Shown one piece after another: positions 36,562 through 43,803 of a stretch of DNA of 56,178 nucleotides; the stretch's first letter is position 1, and every line of letters starts with the position of its first letter. This stretch comes from a virus: IMG/VR virus record IMGVR_UViG_3300031757_000001, positions 1-56,178 of that record; one strand, 5' to 3'. The notes below the pieces were generated by a model that was given only the letters and a program-made list of their open reading frames with translations, had not been told where the DNA came from and did not search any database. Both the position numbers and the translations under genes were made by a program.

Positions 36562-36594
36562 AAAAAAATCCACTCTTTCGAGTGGATTTTTTTT
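36562..36594 (+). terminator. Rho-independent terminator after the capsid gene
   Basis: A 14-bp stem (left arm of seven A then TCCACTC, loop TTTC, right arm GAGTGGA and T tract) is followed by continuing T residues. It may also work in the reverse direction. Confidence 0.9.
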
Positions 36595-36613
36595 GTCACA
36601 TTACTACTATATG

Positions 36614-36622
36614 GTGTATAAA
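36614..36622 (+). promoter_or_regulatory. Putative late promoter GTGTATAAA
   Basis: GTGTATAAAATACTAAC lies between the capsid terminator and ATG 36646, where a new promoter is expected. It resembles the portal and tape measure upstream sequences. Confidence 0.45.
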
Positions 36623-36645
36623 ATACTAACTTAACCCATATAATT

Positions 36646-37029
36646 ATGAGCAAACAAGACACTTCATTCAAACATGTTATAGATGGAAAGGCGGATTACG
36701 CCGACGGACTGGACAAGGACAAGCAAACTGCGAGAGACCTTGAGCAGATCCTGGGCGTTAAGGAGCTGAATCCATTCAAGACCTCAAACGCGGAGGAATT
36801 TGATAGAGACCTTTCAGACATGAGCCTTAACGATTTAAGGACTTTAGCTGTCAAGAGCGGGGTCTTCCCTTCTGGAAACAAGGCGAACCTTAAGAACAAG
36901 CTTCGGAAGGAGTTTAAAATTAGAGCTGTAGGCGGAGCGAACAGGGCTCCGTATCAGAGAGCAAGCGCTTTTGATGAAGAGACCGAAAAGAGGGTTAGGG
37001 ATTTGTCAGGGCAGAATAAGGAGAAATAA
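36646..37029 (+). CDS. SAP-like domain protein in the head completion set (127 aa)
   Basis: Residues about 56-90 (DMSLNDLRTLAVKSG..PSGNKANLKNKLRKEF) match a SAP/HeH-type helix-extension-helix DNA-binding motif. Both flanks are charged and flexible. Directly after the capsid terminator and before head completion genes, so it may bind DNA at the neck. It overlaps the next gene by one base (TAATG). Confidence 0.62.
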   Translation: MSKQDTSFKHVIDGKADYADGLDKDKQTARDLEQILGVKELNPFKTSNAEEFDRDLSDMSLNDLRTLAVKSGVFPSGNKANLKNKLRKEFKIRAVGGANRAPYQRASAFDEETEKRVRDLSGQNKEK

Positions 37030-37592
37030 TGTACCTCGGCCAAATCGCCGAATATATTTGGAACAATGAGGTGGGCGACGGGGTCGTTGCCATACCATCG
37101 GTTATTGCTGCAGAAAAACAGAAAATAGCTGATTACCTTGAGGTTAATATGGGAGTGTTGAACGCCCTACTGAATACTGAGTTTTGCGTGTCAGACAACG
37201 AATCAACGGTTGTCCCAGGTAGCGATGGGTGGAAAAATGGGGGACAAACCAAAACGGTGTCTCCAGCTTTAAATAGGGAGGAGAGCGCAATACTGATACA
37301 GATTTACCTAAGGGACTTCTACAAGAAGAAGGCGAGGACAGTTCTTAATTCCGCAACTACAGCAGACATTGATGCGAGCGTTGGGTCGGTTTCTGACTGG
37401 ACGGAACTAAGGGAGGGGGATTCCGTAATCAAGAGAGTGGCTACTGTTGCTACCCCCGCGCAAAAGACTACCGCCTCTAAATCATTCGAGAATCTTTCTT
37501 CGAGCGCAGGAAACGAAATAAATAATCTGGTCCAAAAATATAATTTATATTTGTCTAAACCTAGGCAGGTGGTCTCGAAAGACGGAGGTTAG
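37029..37592 (+). CDS. Probable head-tail connector/adaptor protein (187 aa)
   Basis: A helical protein with LNREESAILIQIYLRDFYKKKA in the middle and a Ser/Thr-rich linker, in the place of head-completion adaptor proteins (gp15/gp6-like) after the capsid gene. No exact family recognised; the role is from position. Confidence 0.55.
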   Translation: MYLGQIAEYIWNNEVGDGVVAIPSVIAAEKQKIADYLEVNMGVLNALLNTEFCVSDNESTVVPGSDGWKNGGQTKTVSPALNREESAILIQIYLRDFYKKKARTVLNSATTADIDASVGSVSDWTELREGDSVIKRVATVATPAQKTTASKSFENLSSSAGNEINNLVQKYNLYLSKPRQVVSKDGG

Positions 37593-37595
37593 TAG

Positions 37596-38066
37596 ATGGC
37601 CAATTTAATTCCAGCCGCCGACAAAACAAAATATGATGCGGTTTTCGATGATATTCACGAAACCTTCGCAAGGACCATTTTTATTTACAAGATATTCAAC
37701 TCTAGGTTCATAGGGATCAATATGAATCAGGACTATAACGGACTTTATGATCAAGCGCTCAACAAGAACGAACTAGGCACGGCCAGCGGCATTAACGAGC
37801 AGGTGAGGAAGATTGAAACGAAGGCTCGCGTATTGTACATGTCCAAGCAGGGAGACTTTGAGGACACCTCTACTGGGCAGCAAACTGCATTAAAATTTCC
37901 AATAGGATCCGTACGGCTAAAGTTGGAATCTGATGCATTTGAATTGATTAAGGATGCAAAAGAGATAGAGGTTGACGGCGAGCTTTTTAATCTAGATACG
38001 GATTCGTCAAAATCTGGGATGTTTTCCGTTAAGCATCACGTAGTTTATCTGAGGAAAATACAGTGA
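37596..38066 (+). CDS. Probable head closure (stopper) protein (156 aa)
   Basis: A beta-rich protein (FPIGSVRLKLESDAFELI, AKEIEVDGELFNLD, VKHHVVYLRKI) of the size and position of head-tail joining or stopper proteins. It starts 3 bp after the adaptor gene. Function by position only. Confidence 0.55.
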   Translation: MANLIPAADKTKYDAVFDDIHETFARTIFIYKIFNSRFIGINMNQDYNGLYDQALNKNELGTASGINEQVRKIETKARVLYMSKQGDFEDTSTGQQTALKFPIGSVRLKLESDAFELIKDAKEIEVDGELFNLDTDSSKSGMFSVKHHVVYLRKIQ

Positions 38067-38659
38067 AAATAAATAAAAAAGGTTTAAATGTGGAGCTCGG
38101 CAGGCAACTTGCTCCTATCCTAAAAAGAAAAGTCCAGACTAAATTGATTCGCGTCGCAAGGGAAGTTGAGGCGATGTTAATCAAGGAATTTGACTCTCAT
38201 CCCGTAACTAAGGAAATTAAAGGCGGGGAAGGCTCGGGCAATATAAGTGGTACGCTTGGGGGTTATGGCAACTTGTTTTCATATATAGGCTTTAGTGACT
38301 CAGATAATCCAATAGAAATTGTTAGATCCTTGTTGGTTAATTCCGTGAAGGTGCAGATGTTGCCCCCGAATAGCAAGGAGATGATTCAGAGCGCAATAAT
38401 ATCCTTACCCACAAAAGCCCAGATTGAGGCTGCAACTCCGCTACCCTGGGCGGGAGGCAGAAGCTGGGTAAAGGGCATAGAGGAAGGTATTTCTGGGCTA
38501 GGGCAGTATTTAAGAAAGGAGTCTGGGAGGCACGGAAGATCTGGTGGCGGCGTGCAGGCAGAGGAAAACGTACGAGGGGGTGGATTTAGGAGAGTGGATT
38601 ATTTATCTGGGATACTTCATAGCTTAACTCAAAACATAACCGCAGCGATAAAAAGGTGA
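38063..38659 (+). CDS. Probable neck/tail completion protein (198 aa), GTG start
   Basis: The basic N-terminal helix (RQLAPILKRKVQTKLIRVAREVE) followed by a Gly-rich region fits tail-completion or HK97 gp10-like proteins in the same place. The GTG overlaps the stop of the gene before. Function by position only. Confidence 0.5.
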   Translation: MKINKKGLNVELGRQLAPILKRKVQTKLIRVAREVEAMLIKEFDSHPVTKEIKGGEGSGNISGTLGGYGNLFSYIGFSDSDNPIEIVRSLLVNSVKVQMLPPNSKEMIQSAIISLPTKAQIEAATPLPWAGGRSWVKGIEEGISGLGQYLRKESGRHGRSGGGVQAEENVRGGGFRRVDYLSGILHSLTQNITAAIKR

Positions 38660-39972
38660 ACCAAGAACAAGAAAAGGAAATTTTACGTAGGGCGAGAGTA
38701 AGCGATAGTTTATTCGATCTTAATAACGTCCAAAGCTTTTACCCAGGAACTAAAATAAAAAATGGAGTGGACACTGGAGAGCCTTGCTTGGTTGTGGGGG
38801 TTACAAAAAAAGTAAGGAGCGAAGATTTAAGGAATGAGGATTTAATTCCTGAGTTGATTGGGGACAATCTACAGACAGACGTAGTTGAGGAAAGCGAGCT
38901 TTCCAGGTTCGGCAATTGCGGACTGAGCGAATCTTTAGGGCAGGGCGTACCGCCCTATGGGCCTTGTGATGGGCACGATTACAACTCATCGGGGGATCCT
39001 TTTGCAAATGCACTCGGGGGAATATCAATTGGCCCAAACGATCCCTTAAGGAGGTGGAGCGGAACTTTAGGATTCATAGCGAAAGACGTAACGGATTCAA
39101 AACTCGTAGGAGTTTCAAACAATCATGTTCTCGGAGATTATGTCGATACTGATTATTCTCCGCTTGGATGTTATTTGGAAAATGGGGAACTTCTTGATGA
39201 GTTTAAGTTAAATGAGGACATGAGCCCTTTGGTTCAAAATATGATACAGACCCCTAGCGTGCCCGACTCAAGCAGAAACTCCGTAATCCTGGGGGAGGTA
39301 AAAAGAGCAATTGCGACAAAATGGGGAAGCTCCGTTCTCCCAGCAAATACTGTTGATGCGGCAATAGTGGAACTCACTGAAGATATTCATCCGATGACTG
39401 ATTTGGCGCACCTGTCTGAAAGCGCGCTAAAAGTTGCCGTGGCAAAAATAGGAGAAAGAGTCAGTAAGAGTGGGAGGACAACTGGAGTAACTGGAGTTTC
39501 GAGTTCTACTAGGATAGTTAGCACGAACTACACTGTAGCCATCGGTTCTGGTTGTGAGGACGGGCTTAAAACTAAATTTACCGATTGTATTAAATTTAAC
39601 TGGAACGCCGAAAGAAGTAATAATTGGGAGTTTTTCTCTTACGCGGGAGACTCTGGATCTGCGATAATGATGGACGAGGCTACGGGGAGTAGCTTGGTTG
39701 GGCTTCTTTTCGCTGGAACATATTTTCAAAATTCCACTAGTATGCCTAATCCTCCATATGGCACTGGGGTCGCATGTAAGATACAAAACGTATTTAGCGC
39801 TCTAAACATAGAGGCGTGGAACGGCAATGTGATTTGTGGCGCAAATTCTAGATTTGTAAAAGTAAATGGAAGGTGCTACAGAAACTCGAATACTTCTAAG
39901 CCCCTGGAGCTGATCAGTCATCAAAATCATGAAAAATATGGGACCCTAGGTGAGTGCGTGGGGGATTTGTAA
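38656..39972 (+). CDS. Trypsin-like (S1-type) serine protease, GTG start
   Basis: The 438-residue protein has a complete trypsin-fold catalytic set: His157 in VSNNHVLGD, Asp234 in VDAAIVEL and Ser333 in YAGDSGSAIM, plus GRTTGVTGV, typical of bacterial S1 relatives. The first 130 residues are an extra N-terminal region, and a Cys-containing tail follows. No signal peptide, so it would act in the cytoplasm or virion. It sits in the virion operon, GTG overlapping the previous stop, just before the tail tube. A virion-maturation role is likely by context; its substrate is unknown. Confidence 0.82.
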   Translation: MNQEQEKEILRRARVSDSLFDLNNVQSFYPGTKIKNGVDTGEPCLVVGVTKKVRSEDLRNEDLIPELIGDNLQTDVVEESELSRFGNCGLSESLGQGVPPYGPCDGHDYNSSGDPFANALGGISIGPNDPLRRWSGTLGFIAKDVTDSKLVGVSNNHVLGDYVDTDYSPLGCYLENGELLDEFKLNEDMSPLVQNMIQTPSVPDSSRNSVILGEVKRAIATKWGSSVLPANTVDAAIVELTEDIHPMTDLAHLSESALKVAVAKIGERVSKSGRTTGVTGVSSSTRIVSTNYTVAIGSGCEDGLKTKFTDCIKFNWNAERSNNWEFFSYAGDSGSAIMMDEATGSSLVGLLFAGTYFQNSTSMPNPPYGTGVACKIQNVFSALNIEAWNGNVICGANSRFVKVNGRCYRNSNTSKPLELISHQNHEKYGTLGECVGDL

Positions 39973-39999
39973 AAAACATTTCACATTTGGGGGTTTATG

Positions 40000-40009
40000 C
40001 TGTAATAAC
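40000..40009 (+). promoter_or_regulatory. Putative late promoter CTGTAATAAC
   Basis: CTGTAATAAC lies 36 bp before the tail tube ATG, in the only sizeable gap of this part of the operon. It resembles other late upstream sequences with one change (C for G). Confidence 0.35.
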
Positions 40010-40044
40010 TAATAACCTCGACTATAAACTAAAATTTAAAAACC

Positions 40045-41373
40045 ATGAGTAGAAATAGAATTATATACCAATCTCAGGCCCTGTACGTAGGGACAAGTCT
40101 CACCGCGCCACAAACAGTAGGCAACAACAAGGAGCTGCATCGCGTACAGGACATCAGCTTTAACGTGGATGTCCCCCGAGTGGATATCAATGAATTCGGG
40201 CAACTCGCCGCACTTGGCAGGGAGATTACTGAGCCGCCCACGGTTTCGATGGACTTTAGCTATTACTTGCACAACGGCTTGAATGAGTCGGTGTTGGGGT
40301 TTGAGGTAAATCGGGCGAAGAAGACCGCGAGACAGGCCGCTGCTGCTCAGGACCTTAAGTCTGCGATTGTCGATATTATCGACACGTCGAAGAGTAAGGA
40401 CGAGTATAATTATTACATTTTAACCAAGAAAGAGGGGCAGGACGCGCATGGTGATAGTAATACAGACACTGATGGCCTAGTTGCTATTGGCAACGGCTTT
40501 ATTACTTCCTTAAGCATTGAGGGGGCTGTCGGGGATTACCCCACGGCGTCAGTTTCCACGGAGGCTTCGAATATTACTTTTGGTGATTATAATGCTAGCG
40601 GGAGCACTGGCTCAAGGGTGACGAATCCCGCTATTAATTCCAGCACTGGAGTAAAGGTAAATGATAACAATATCGTTCTTCCTACGTCGGACAACCGTCT
40701 TGGTGCCACCGAGGACCTGGCGGGCATTACTGCTCTTCGCGCTGGAGACGTTTCAATTCAGTTCTTCTCTCCTGATGAGCTTGTGTCAGTGGAAGGTGGA
40801 ATCGCACATGACGCAGATAAAAAGCTCAAGATGGGCGGCGCGGCACTCCCCTCGAACATAACCGATGGTGATGCCGCCGAGGATAACCCCACCTCGATGC
40901 ACATTCAGAACTTCAGCGTTGAACTTCCGATGTCAAGAACCCCTCTCAATAGGATCGGAAGCTTCTTCCCGTTTTCTCGCGAAGTCGACTTTCCGATTAC
41001 TGGGTCGTTCTCAATTAGCGCAAATGTTGCAGATTTCCAGGAAGGGGATCTTTACGACACCGTTTGCGGCGACGACAAAAAGTACGCAGTAATTACGATG
41101 AAAAACAAATGTAGTTCCTCGCTTGGTGACGGTGAAGTTGAATACCAAATCGTAATTAAGGGAGCGACTCTCGACAGTCAAAACTTTAGTCATGGAATTG
41201 GCGATCAACAAAGCGTTGATCTGACTTTCTCCGTTCCCCTGGGATCTAACGTCTCGACTGGAGACGGAATATTCCTGCTTGGAAGCACTTCAAAGACTGG
41301 CTCGGATGCCGATCAGGACGCTGTATCTTCACCAGTGGCAACGGCAACGGGAACGCGAACCATGGAATGGTAA
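40045..41373 (+). CDS. Major tail tube protein
   Basis: A beta-rich, Ser/Thr/Asp-rich 442-residue protein with Ig-like inserted regions. The start (YQSQALYVG...ELHRVQDISFNVDVPRVDINEFGQLA) matches the pattern of tube proteins, and a matching strand set near the end (ELPMSRTPLNRIGSFFP, DFPITGSFSISANVADF) suggests two related tube-like domains. It ends at a terminator, and codon bias indicates high expression. No sheath gene is seen next to it. Confidence 0.72.
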   Translation: MSRNRIIYQSQALYVGTSLTAPQTVGNNKELHRVQDISFNVDVPRVDINEFGQLAALGREITEPPTVSMDFSYYLHNGLNESVLGFEVNRAKKTARQAAAAQDLKSAIVDIIDTSKSKDEYNYYILTKKEGQDAHGDSNTDTDGLVAIGNGFITSLSIEGAVGDYPTASVSTEASNITFGDYNASGSTGSRVTNPAINSSTGVKVNDNNIVLPTSDNRLGATEDLAGITALRAGDVSIQFFSPDELVSVEGGIAHDADKKLKMGGAALPSNITDGDAAEDNPTSMHIQNFSVELPMSRTPLNRIGSFFPFSREVDFPITGSFSISANVADFQEGDLYDTVCGDDKKYAVITMKNKCSSSLGDGEVEYQIVIKGATLDSQNFSHGIGDQQSVDLTFSVPLGSNVSTGDGIFLLGSTSKTGSDADQDAVSSPVATATGTRTMEW

Positions 41374-41400
41374 ATTTTCAACCCCAAACATATCCTTTAA

Positions 41401-41431
41401 AACCCTCGATGTTTCACATCGGGGGTTTTTT
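41401..41431 (+). terminator. Rho-independent terminator after the tail tube gene
   Basis: An 11-bp stem (AACCCTCGATG with CATCGGGGGTT, one T-G pair, loop TTTCA) runs into six T. It would let tube protein be made in excess over the downstream tail genes. Confidence 0.88.
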
Positions 41432-41440
41432 GTGTATTAA
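41432..41440 (+). promoter_or_regulatory. Putative late promoter GTGTATTAA
   Basis: GTGTATTAATATTCAAGG starts directly after the terminator and 26 bp before ATG 41466, where a promoter for the tail assembly genes is expected. Confidence 0.45.
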
Positions 41441-41465
41441 TATTCAAGGTACAAGGTAAAAGTTT

Positions 41466-41771
41466 ATGTCTAAAGATTTAAATCCAAATGATTTTCTGCG
41501 CTTTCAGATGCGTAGAAATGTTACTAATTTATACAAGTCGTTTCTTGTATTAATAGAAGATCTAGAGAGAGATCAGGAGCTTCAGTTCTCCAAGCTTAAG
41601 GCGGCAATGCCAGAACACGAGAAGCTATTAAGCCAGGCGGAATTTCTTGATTCTGGGAAAAGCAACTACATTAGGAAGAAAATTCTTGATTCTGGGAATA
41701 GCGCGATAAGGGAGCTTATGACTGAATTGGAAAATTATGATGTAAATTTTTCTCAAAATGGATATAATTAA
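41466..41771 (+). CDS. Small helical protein before the tape measure gene (101 aa)
   Basis: A charged helical protein with internal DSG(K/N)S repeats (LDSGKSNYIRKKILDSGNS). Its place between tail tube and tape measure suits a tail assembly chaperone or accessory protein, but no family is recognised. Confidence 0.55.
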   Translation: MSKDLNPNDFLRFQMRRNVTNLYKSFLVLIEDLERDQELQFSKLKAAMPEHEKLLSQAEFLDSGKSNYIRKKILDSGNSAIRELMTELENYDVNFSQNGYN

Positions 41772-41789
41772 AAAATAAGGTATAAGGTT

Positions 41790-42776
41790 ATGAGCGAAAA
41801 AACAAAAAACAAAGAAACAGAAACTAAAGCGGATCCGCCGAAAAAGAATGAAGGGGAGAAGGAGAAGTTGGAGAAGAAGATGCTCTATTGCTTTGACACC
41901 TCCCTGGAAGAGACTTCCGAAAAGGAGGTCGAGGTAGAGAAAGAGGTCGAGGTAGAGAAGGATGTTGAGGTTAAGCGCAGAAGGAAAAACAAAGAGACTG
42001 GCAAGATGGAAAATGTTGCGGTAATAGAAAAGCGCAAGACAAAAGAGAAGAAGCTGGTCAAGGAAACCAGGGAGGTTAGCGAGGAAAAGCCATATAGGAT
42101 TTTAATCAAAAAACCAAATAGAACGCAACTGGAAGACGGGGATATGTTTTACAGCCTCCAGCTCAATAAGTTTATTAAGCAGGGCTTAATGACCAAGGCG
42201 ATGCTATCTAAGCAGTATAGCGACCTGGGCGGAACGTTCACAAAGGAGCAGCAAGAATATTATGGAGAGATATATTCAAAATATTACCAGAAGCTCACGC
42301 AGGTGCAAAGGTTTTCGGTAAAAACAGAAGACGAGCTGTCTGAGTCCCAGAAGTCAAGGTTGGAATCTGCCATGGGAGAACTCGCCATTTTAAGGAAACA
42401 AATTACCGAATATGAGTCTTCGCAGAGCATGCTCTTCGAGCATACCGCAGACGTAAAGTCCAGAAATAAGGCCATTATGTGGTACATAGTTAATCTCTCG
42501 CACTTCATAGAGGGAGACGAAGACGAGTTCGAGGTTGTACCTTTGTTTGACGGGGCAACTTACGAACAGAAGTACGACTCCTATAGGGCAATGGAAGAGG
42601 ACGAGGATCCTTTATACATTAAGGTCATCGATAAAATAAGTTCTATAATAACTATATGGTATATGAGCGGCGTGCAGAACGCGAAGGATATTGATGAGTA
42701 TTTAGACGAAATCGACGGAGACTCAGAGGAAGAAGAGGCCCTAGAAGACGAAGAGGAATTGCTTGAGGAGGTTTAA
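41790..42776 (+). CDS. Probable tail assembly chaperone or tail accessory protein (328 aa)
   Basis: A highly charged protein: basic/acidic low-complexity N-terminus with an EVEVEK tandem repeat (DNA repeat at 41925-41960), a helical middle, and a very acidic C-terminal tail. It is in the tail chaperone position, but the next gene is separate and I found no clear slippery heptamer for a frameshift. Function by position. Confidence 0.5.
   Translation: MSEKTKNKETETKADPPKKNEGEKEKLEKKMLYCFDTSLEETSEKEVEVEKEVEVEKDVEVKRRRKNKETGKMENVAVIEKRKTKEKKLVKETREVSEEKPYRILIKKPNRTQLEDGDMFYSLQLNKFIKQGLMTKAMLSKQYSDLGGTFTKEQQEYYGEIYSKYYQKLTQVQRFSVKTEDELSESQKSRLESAMGELAILRKQITEYESSQSMLFEHTADVKSRNKAIMWYIVNLSHFIEGDEDEFEVVPLFDGATYEQKYDSYRAMEEDEDPLYIKVIDKISSIITIWYMSGVQNAKDIDEYLDEIDGDSEEEEALEDEEELLEEV
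41925..41960 (+). repeat. Two 18-bp tandem repeats in a coding region
   Basis: The unit GAGGTCGAGGTAGAGAA(A/G) occurs twice in tandem, followed by a diverged third copy, encoding EVEVEK repeats. It lies within the charged N-terminus of the gene at 41790. Confidence 0.8.
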
Positions 42777-42784
42777 TTGATGCC

Positions 42785-43771
42785 ATGTCTGACGAGGATA
42801 GGCAAAGATCCGAAGCTTATCTGGATATAATAAAAGGGTACTCAAAGTGCTCTTATATAAATAGGGAGATATATGTTAAGCATTTTGGTATATTTGACCA
42901 ATCCTTGGTTGATGTAAATTACCAAGAGGTTTTCCAGTACGCCAAAAGCCAAGGTTTACCTACTGAGGCGGACAGGCTTGAGGTTTTAGAGAGGGAGGGG
43001 TTTTGGACCAAAGCGGACGAAAGGAAAATAGAGTTCAAGCGGGTGGAGATGAAAGAGCTAGAAACGAGACTCTCTAAGACAATAATCAAAAAACAAAAGG
43101 AGAAGATCCTTGCGAGTCTTGCCGAGCTAAGGGATGGCGTCCGCGAAGAAGAATCTAAAAGGGCGAAACTGCTACACGATACCTGCGAAAGCTTTGCTAG
43201 CGCAAAATCGGTTGACTATATGATTTGGCTGAGTTTTTACGAAGACGCTGAGTTTAATAAAAAGGCGTGGAGCAAAAGGGAGTTTGATGAATTATCAAGG
43301 GGAGACCTAAATGATTTGGTCTTAATGTATAATTCTTGCATGGACCGACTCTCCAATGAGGAGATGAAAAAAATCGCCATATCTTCTAATTTTACGAATT
43401 ATTTCTATTTGTGCGCGGATAATGTTTCTGAATTTTTTGGAAAAAAGATTTTGGATTTGACGTTTTTCCAAACAATGCTAGCCTCCTATGGCCGCCTTTT
43501 TAAGAATATACAAGAAAATAATTCAGATATTCCTGAGTCTGCGCTTAGTGACCCTGATGCTATGATGGATTTCGCCAAATCAAAAAACTCAGAGGGTGAA
43601 AGCGCCGCGTCTAAGGTTAGGGATTCTGAGGGGAGTTACAGTAGGGTTGGCGCAACCACGGAAGACATGATTGACGCTGGGGTAAGCGCCAAAGGGGCAA
43701 AAGATTTGCATGATATTGCTAAGGAGAAGGGTGGGGCGCTAGGTTGGGAAGATTTTGCGACAATGCGTTAA
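42785..43771 (+). CDS. Hypothetical tail-region protein (328 aa)
   Basis: A helical, acidic protein, with a long helix around residues 85-135 (KTIIKKQKEKILASLAELRDG) and a Ser-rich linker before a short C-terminal segment. It lies just before the tape measure gene, so it probably helps tail assembly. No family recognised. Confidence 0.5.
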   Translation: MSDEDRQRSEAYLDIIKGYSKCSYINREIYVKHFGIFDQSLVDVNYQEVFQYAKSQGLPTEADRLEVLEREGFWTKADERKIEFKRVEMKELETRLSKTIIKKQKEKILASLAELRDGVREEESKRAKLLHDTCESFASAKSVDYMIWLSFYEDAEFNKKAWSKREFDELSRGDLNDLVLMYNSCMDRLSNEEMKKIAISSNFTNYFYLCADNVSEFFGKKILDLTFFQTMLASYGRLFKNIQENNSDIPESALSDPDAMMDFAKSKNSEGESAASKVRDSEGSYSRVGATTEDMIDAGVSAKGAKDLHDIAKEKGGALGWEDFATMR

Positions 43772-43777
43772 TTTTGC

Positions 43778-43786
43778 GTGTATATA
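43778..43786 (+). promoter_or_regulatory. Putative late promoter GTGTATATA
   Basis: GTGTATATACTTTTAAGG lies directly before the tape measure ATG at 43804. It resembles the portal and tail upstream sequences; AAGGTATAAGG downstream could serve as a weak ribosome-binding site. Confidence 0.45.
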
Positions 43787-43803
43787 CTTTTAAGGTATAA
43801 GGT

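Noticed and set aside
41790-43771. Programmed frameshift joining the two genes before the tape measure, as in many tail assembly chaperones
   Set aside because: No clear X-XXY-YYZ heptamer was found near the end of the first gene, and the second has its own ATG after a short gap.
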